Assembly: GCF_009758125.1 (NCBI RefSeq)
Contig: NZ_WRXO01000003.1
Location: forward strand, 372,001-436,000
Direction: 5' to 3'
Source: Chitinophaga oryziterrae
GTDB taxonomy: Bacteria > Bacteroidota > Bacteroidia > Chitinophagales > Chitinophagaceae
DNA length: 64,000 nucleotides
This document shows, one piece after another, positions 55,001 through 61,000 of the stretch. The first letter of the stretch is position 1, and the number at the start of each line of letters is the position of its first letter. A model generated the notes under the pieces. That model was given only the letters and a program-made list of their open reading frames with translations. It was not told the DNA's origin and did no database searches. The position numbers and the translations under genes were made by a program.

Positions 55001-58000
55001 CGCAGGAAACAACGATCACCGATCTATTTGAAGCCCAGGTGTTGCGTGTACCCACAGCCACGGCAGTGGTATACGAAGACGGCTCATTGAGTTACCAGGA
55101 ACTGGAAGAACGTGCAAATCAACTGGCACATCATCTGCGGCGTAAGGGTGTAGAAGCAGGGACACTGGTGCCTATATGCATGGAACGTTCACTGGATATG
55201 CTGGTCGGCATAATGGGCATCCTGAAAGCAGGTTGTGCTTATGTCCCTATAGAGCCTGATTTTCCTTCAGAGAGAATTAATTATATGCTGTCTGATACGG
55301 GTGCGAAGGTAGTCGTAAGCAGTTGCGCAGATAAAGTACCTGGTAATATGGAGGTTATCACAATGGATGACATATATATGGAACCTGTCAGCAGGTTACC
55401 CCGGAAATATGTAGCGGATCAACTGGTCTATGTGATCTATACTTCCGGTAGTACCGGTAACCCTAAAGGTGTGATGGTTACCCATGATAACCTGCTGGAT
55501 TATGTAGCAGGTTTGTCATCCACCTTGCCCATAAAAGAATGTGCTTCATTCGGCCTGTTGTCGAGCATTGCTACCGACCTTGGTAATACGGTGATCTATG
55601 CCTCACTGGCCACGGGAGGAGCCTTACATGTATTCTCTAAAGCCGCTATCAATGATGCAGAAGAGATCCATCGTTATCTGTCCGTGCGTCCGGTAGATTG
55701 TGTGAAGATCGTGCCCTCTCACTGGAAAGCGTTATCCTGCTTCCTGCCGGAGAAGTTATTAATATTCGGAGGTGAAGCATTGGATGGAAGAGTGATAGAT
55801 ACTATCCGTTCATCGGGCAGTGACTGTATGGTTGTCAACCACTACGGACCCACAGAAACGACTATCGGGAAACTGCTGCATATAGTGGATAAGAATGCAG
55901 TGTATGAGCAGAATGTCCCTATCGGAAAGCCGTTCTCCAATACAGTCACCTATGTGTTGAGTCCATCCGGAAAACTATGCCCTGTGGGTGTTCCCGGAGA
56001 ACTGTACATAGGAGGGACAGGTGTTGCAGCGGGTTATTTGAATAATGAAGGGTTAACCGCCGCGAAGTTTGTAGCGAATCCATTTGGCGCAGGGATATTA
56101 TACCGGACTGGTGACCAGGTGAAATATTTACCGGATGGGAACATGCTGTTCCTGGGTCGTATAGATGACCAGGTAAAGATCCGGGGTTACCGTGTAGAGT
56201 TGGGCGAAATAGAAAGTGTCTTATCGAAATGTCCTCTTATCCATCAGGCGGTGGTAGTAGCAAAGGCAGATGGAGATGGAAACAAACGCCTGATCGGTTA
56301 CATCTTACCATCAGGGGAATTTGACAGTGAAGGTATACAGGCTTATCTGAAAGCATCATTACCGGACCATATGCATCCTTCGTTACTGATAGTGCTGGAT
56401 CAATTCCCACTGATGGCGAATGGTAAAGTAGACAAGAAGTCTTTACCTGATCCTGAAACGCGAGTGAATGAAGGGGCCGGTTATACAGCACCCCGGACTA
56501 TCACAGAAGAGAAGCTGTCGCATATCTGGAGCACATTATTAGAAGTAGACAGGGTCAGTGTACATGATGATTTCTTTGCATTGGGAGGTCACTCCTTACT
56601 GGCTATCCGCCTGATCTCCGCTATCCGTAAAGAGTTGTCAGTAGAAGTATCGATCGGCGATGTTTTTGATTATCCAACTATTGTGCAATTGTCCGCACAA
56701 TTGCAGCGTCACGCTGTAATAAGTAATACTCCTGCTCTTATAAGAAAGGTAAGGCCAGCGCATATTCCGTTATCATTCAGTCAGGAACGTTTGTGGTTTA
56801 TCGATCAGATGGAGGGAAGTGTGCAATATCATGTACCAACGGTATTAAGACTGAAAGGTATCCTCGATAAAGATGCGTTATCATATGCATTGCAAACAAT
56901 TGTGGACCGCCATGAGGTACTGCGTACGGTGATTGAACAGGAAGACGGACAGGCATATCAACGTGTGAATGCAGCAGGTAAATGGGAACTGGATGTTATT
57001 GACAAAGCATTATACAGAAAAAATGAAACAGCGCTTGAAGAGAGTATCGCACAACTGATCAATACTCCGTTTAACCTGCAACAGGATCATATGCTGCGGG
57101 TACATTTAATACCTCTGAGTGAAGAAGAACATGTACTGGTAGTAATATTACATCATATTGCTTCTGATGGATGGTCTACCGGTATTATTGTAAAAGAGCT
57201 GGTAGAACTATATGCTGCTTACACAGAGAACAGGGCACCTCAGTTACCTGTACCGGACATACAATATGCCGACTATGCGATCTGGCAGCGTGCATATTTA
57301 TCTGGTGCAAAACTGGAAAAAGAGCTGGGCTACTGGAAGGATAAGTTATCTGACGTAGCTGCTTTAGAGTTACCCACAGATTATCCAAGACCTGCCGTAC
57401 AGCCTACCCGTGGTGGTATGTATTCATTCCGGTTCGACAAACAATTATCTGCACAGTTACAGGTTTTGTCCCAGCAGCAGGGAACTACGCTGTTTATGAC
57501 ATTGCTGACAGCCTTCAAGGTGTTACTATACAGGTATAGCGGTCAGGAAGATATTTGTGTGGGTATTCCCGTTGCCGGCAGAACACAACAGGAAACGGAA
57601 GGATTGATCGGGTTCTTTATTAATACGCTGGCATTGCGCAGCGATCTGAGTAATAATCCTTCATTCATCACATTACTGCAACAGGTAAAACAAACCACAT
57701 TGGGAGCTTATGAGCACCAGGAAGTACCTTTTGAAAAGATAGTGGATGCCGTCGTGAAAGACAGGGATGTTAGCCGGACACCATTATTCCAGGTGATGTT
57801 CGTATTACAGAATGCGCCGGAAGGAGAAGCATTGAAACTGGGTGATGTAAAACTCTCAGAGGAAGTAATGCGACATACAACTGCCAGGTTCGACCTTAGT
57901 TGCTCTCTGATTGAAAGTGAAGATGGCATCATGGGAAGTGTGGAGTATTGTCTTGATCTGTTCCGTGAAGAAACGATACACAGCATGCTGGAACATTTCG

Positions 58001-61000
58001 AACATCTGTTGAAATCTATAGCAGATCAACCTTCCCAGGCAGTTGGTGTATTACCTATATTAAATACTGCAGAACAGAAACAACTGCTGGAGACATTTAA
58101 CAATACGGCAACCACAGATCCGCTTGATGAAACAATACTGGACCTGTTCGAGATACAGGTAGCAATGCGTCCCAATGCAGTAGCGCTGGTTGCCGGTAAA
58201 ATATCCATTACCTATAAAGTATTAAATGAACGTGCCAATCAGCTGGCCCATTTCTTAAGCAGTAAAGGGGTTAAAGCAGAAAGTGTAGTACCTGTATGCC
58301 TCGAACGTTCTGCTGATATGGTACTGGCTATGCTGGCCGTATTAAAGGCTGGTGCAGCTTATGTACCGGTTGATCCGGCTTATCCGTCAGACCGTATACG
58401 TTACATGCTGGAAGATACGGGAGCGACCGTTGTTATTACGAACAGTAATACATTGACTGTAATGGCGGATGTTGAGTTGATAAAGCTGGATGAAGACCTT
58501 GAAGAAATCAGGAAGTATCCTGCTATAGCTTTCAACGCTGCAGTAACAGCGGATAGCCTTGCCTATGTGATCTACACTTCGGGTTCTACAGGACAACCTA
58601 AAGGCGTAATGATCGAACATCATGGCCTGGCGAACCTGGTACACTGGCACGTCCGCGCATACCAGGTAACATTCCGCAGTAAGGCTACAGCCGTTTCCGG
58701 AGTAGGCTTTGATGCTTTTGGATGGGAGGTATGGCCTTACCTGGCAACTGGGGCAGCGGTATATCTGCTCGATGATGAAACCAGGCTGCAGATGCCATCA
58801 CTGGTAATGCTGCACTTGCAGCATGGTATCACACATGCCTTTATTCCAACGGCACTGGTACAGGAATTTATCCAGGCCTCTTCAGCTAAAATTACACCTT
58901 TACAATACCTCTTAACAGGAGGGGATCAGTTATCAGCAACTGATATCAGTGGACTAACATACAAAGTGGTCAATAACTATGGTCCTACGGAGAACAGTGT
59001 AGTTACTACCAGTTATGAGTTATTACCTGTCGATCGGGACCATCCGCCGGTTATAGGTCGCCCGGTCAGCAATACAAGGGTATACATTCTCAACAATGAG
59101 GAACAATTATGTCCGGTAGGTGTGATTGGAGAGATATGTATTGCCGGTTCCGGACTGTCACGCGGTTATCTCAATCTTACAGCTCTTACAGCAGAGAAGT
59201 TTGTAAGTGATCCGTTTGCCGGTGGAAGAATGTATAAGACGGGCGACCTTGGGCGTTGGTTGCATGATGGCACTATAGAGTATGCCGGAAGAATAGACGA
59301 ACAGGTAAAGATCCGCGGTTACAGGATTGAGCCGGGTGAAATAGAAAGTGTGCTCTCAACATGTACGTATGTACGACAGGCAGTGGTGTCAGTTAAAACA
59401 GACACAAAGGGGAACAAACACCTGGTAGGTTACGTGGTGCCCGATGGTATTTATGATAAGACGGCCATCCTTACTTATCTGAAGAGCAGGCTGCCGGATT
59501 ATATGGTACCCTCCTTACTGATGGAACTGGATAAAGTACCCCTGACCGCTAACGGGAAAATTGACAGAAAAGCCTTGCCAGATCCGGAGGCCAGCGCATT
59601 ATTAACGAATGAATATGTAGCGCCCCGGAACGAAATGGAACAGGCTATTGCCGGTATCTGGCAGCAACTGCTGGGCGTAGAGCGGGTAGGTATTTATGAT
59701 AATTTCTTTGAACTGGGAGGCAACTCGCTGTTGGTAATGCGTATGGTAGCCTTGATGCGCAGCCGGTTACAGATAGAAGTGCCTATCAGAACGATCTTTG
59801 TTCAGGCAAATATCGCACAGTTATCAGACTGGCTGTCAGTTTCCGGAATGGGAAATACGCTGCTGCCTGCTATTGAAATGCAAACGAGGCCACCAAGGAT
59901 ACCGTTGTCGTTCAGTCAGGAAAGGTTGTGGTTTATAGATCAGCTGGAAGGCAGCGTACAATATCATATACCATTATTGCTAAGATTAAGTGGTGATTTG
60001 AATATAACAGCGCTGGAAAATAGCCTGCAACAAATTATAAACCGTCATGAAGTACTCAGGACAGTGATCCGGGAAGAAGAGGGCGTTGCTTATCAGCAGA
60101 TACTGGGTAAAGATAGCTGGTCGCTTTCTGTGACAGATAGTGAGGAGCCTGCCGGACTGGAAAATTACATTACTGCATTGGTACGCAAACCGTTTGATCT
60201 TTCAGCAGATCATATGTTAAGGGCTCATTTGATATGCCTGCCGGAAAACAGTTATCTGCTGGTGCTGACAATGCATCATATTGCTGCAGACGGATGGTCT
60301 ATGGGGATCGCTACGCGTGAAGTAATGGAATTGTACAATGCTTATGTAGAAAATCGTCCGGTGCAGTTAGTCCCACCAGTATTACAATACGCGGATTTTG
60401 CAATCTGGCAGCGTGCTTATTTGTCGGGAGAAGTATTAGCGCAGAAACTGGCTTACTGGAAAAATAAACTGGAAGGAGTAACTCCTTTGGATCTTCCGTT
60501 AGATTATACGCCACCTGTTACGCAAAGCATGCGGGGGGCAAGAATGGAATATCAGATCGATAAAACAATACTTGCCGGATTAAACCAGCTGAGCCGGCAA
60601 CAAGGCGTTACACTGTATATGACATTACTGGCAGCATTCAAGGTATTGTTGCACCGTTATAGTGGCCAGGATGATATCAGTGTGGGTACTTCCTCAGCGG
60701 GCCGCCAGCAGCAGGAGATAGAGGGGCTGATCGGCTTCTTTATCAATACACTTACCCTGCGCAGTGATCTCAGAAACAATCCTTCTTTTACCGCCTTACT
60801 GCAACAGGTGAAGCAAACTACCCTGGGGGCGTTTGAACATCAGGATGTGCCTTTCGAAAAAATTGTGGAAGTAGTGGTGAAGGACAGGGACCAGAACAGG
60901 AGACCATTATTCCAGGTAATGTTTGTGATGGATAATACCCCTGCTGCTGAAGAATTCAGTCTGGAGAATGTCCGTATGACTGCCGACGAAATCACGCATA

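Noticed and set aside
28091..56690. The two near-identical Asp tracts as an assembly error
   Set aside because: Mismatches are scattered through the tract and the flanks are distinct modules in separate genes, which fits a real duplication; long reads would still be the proof.
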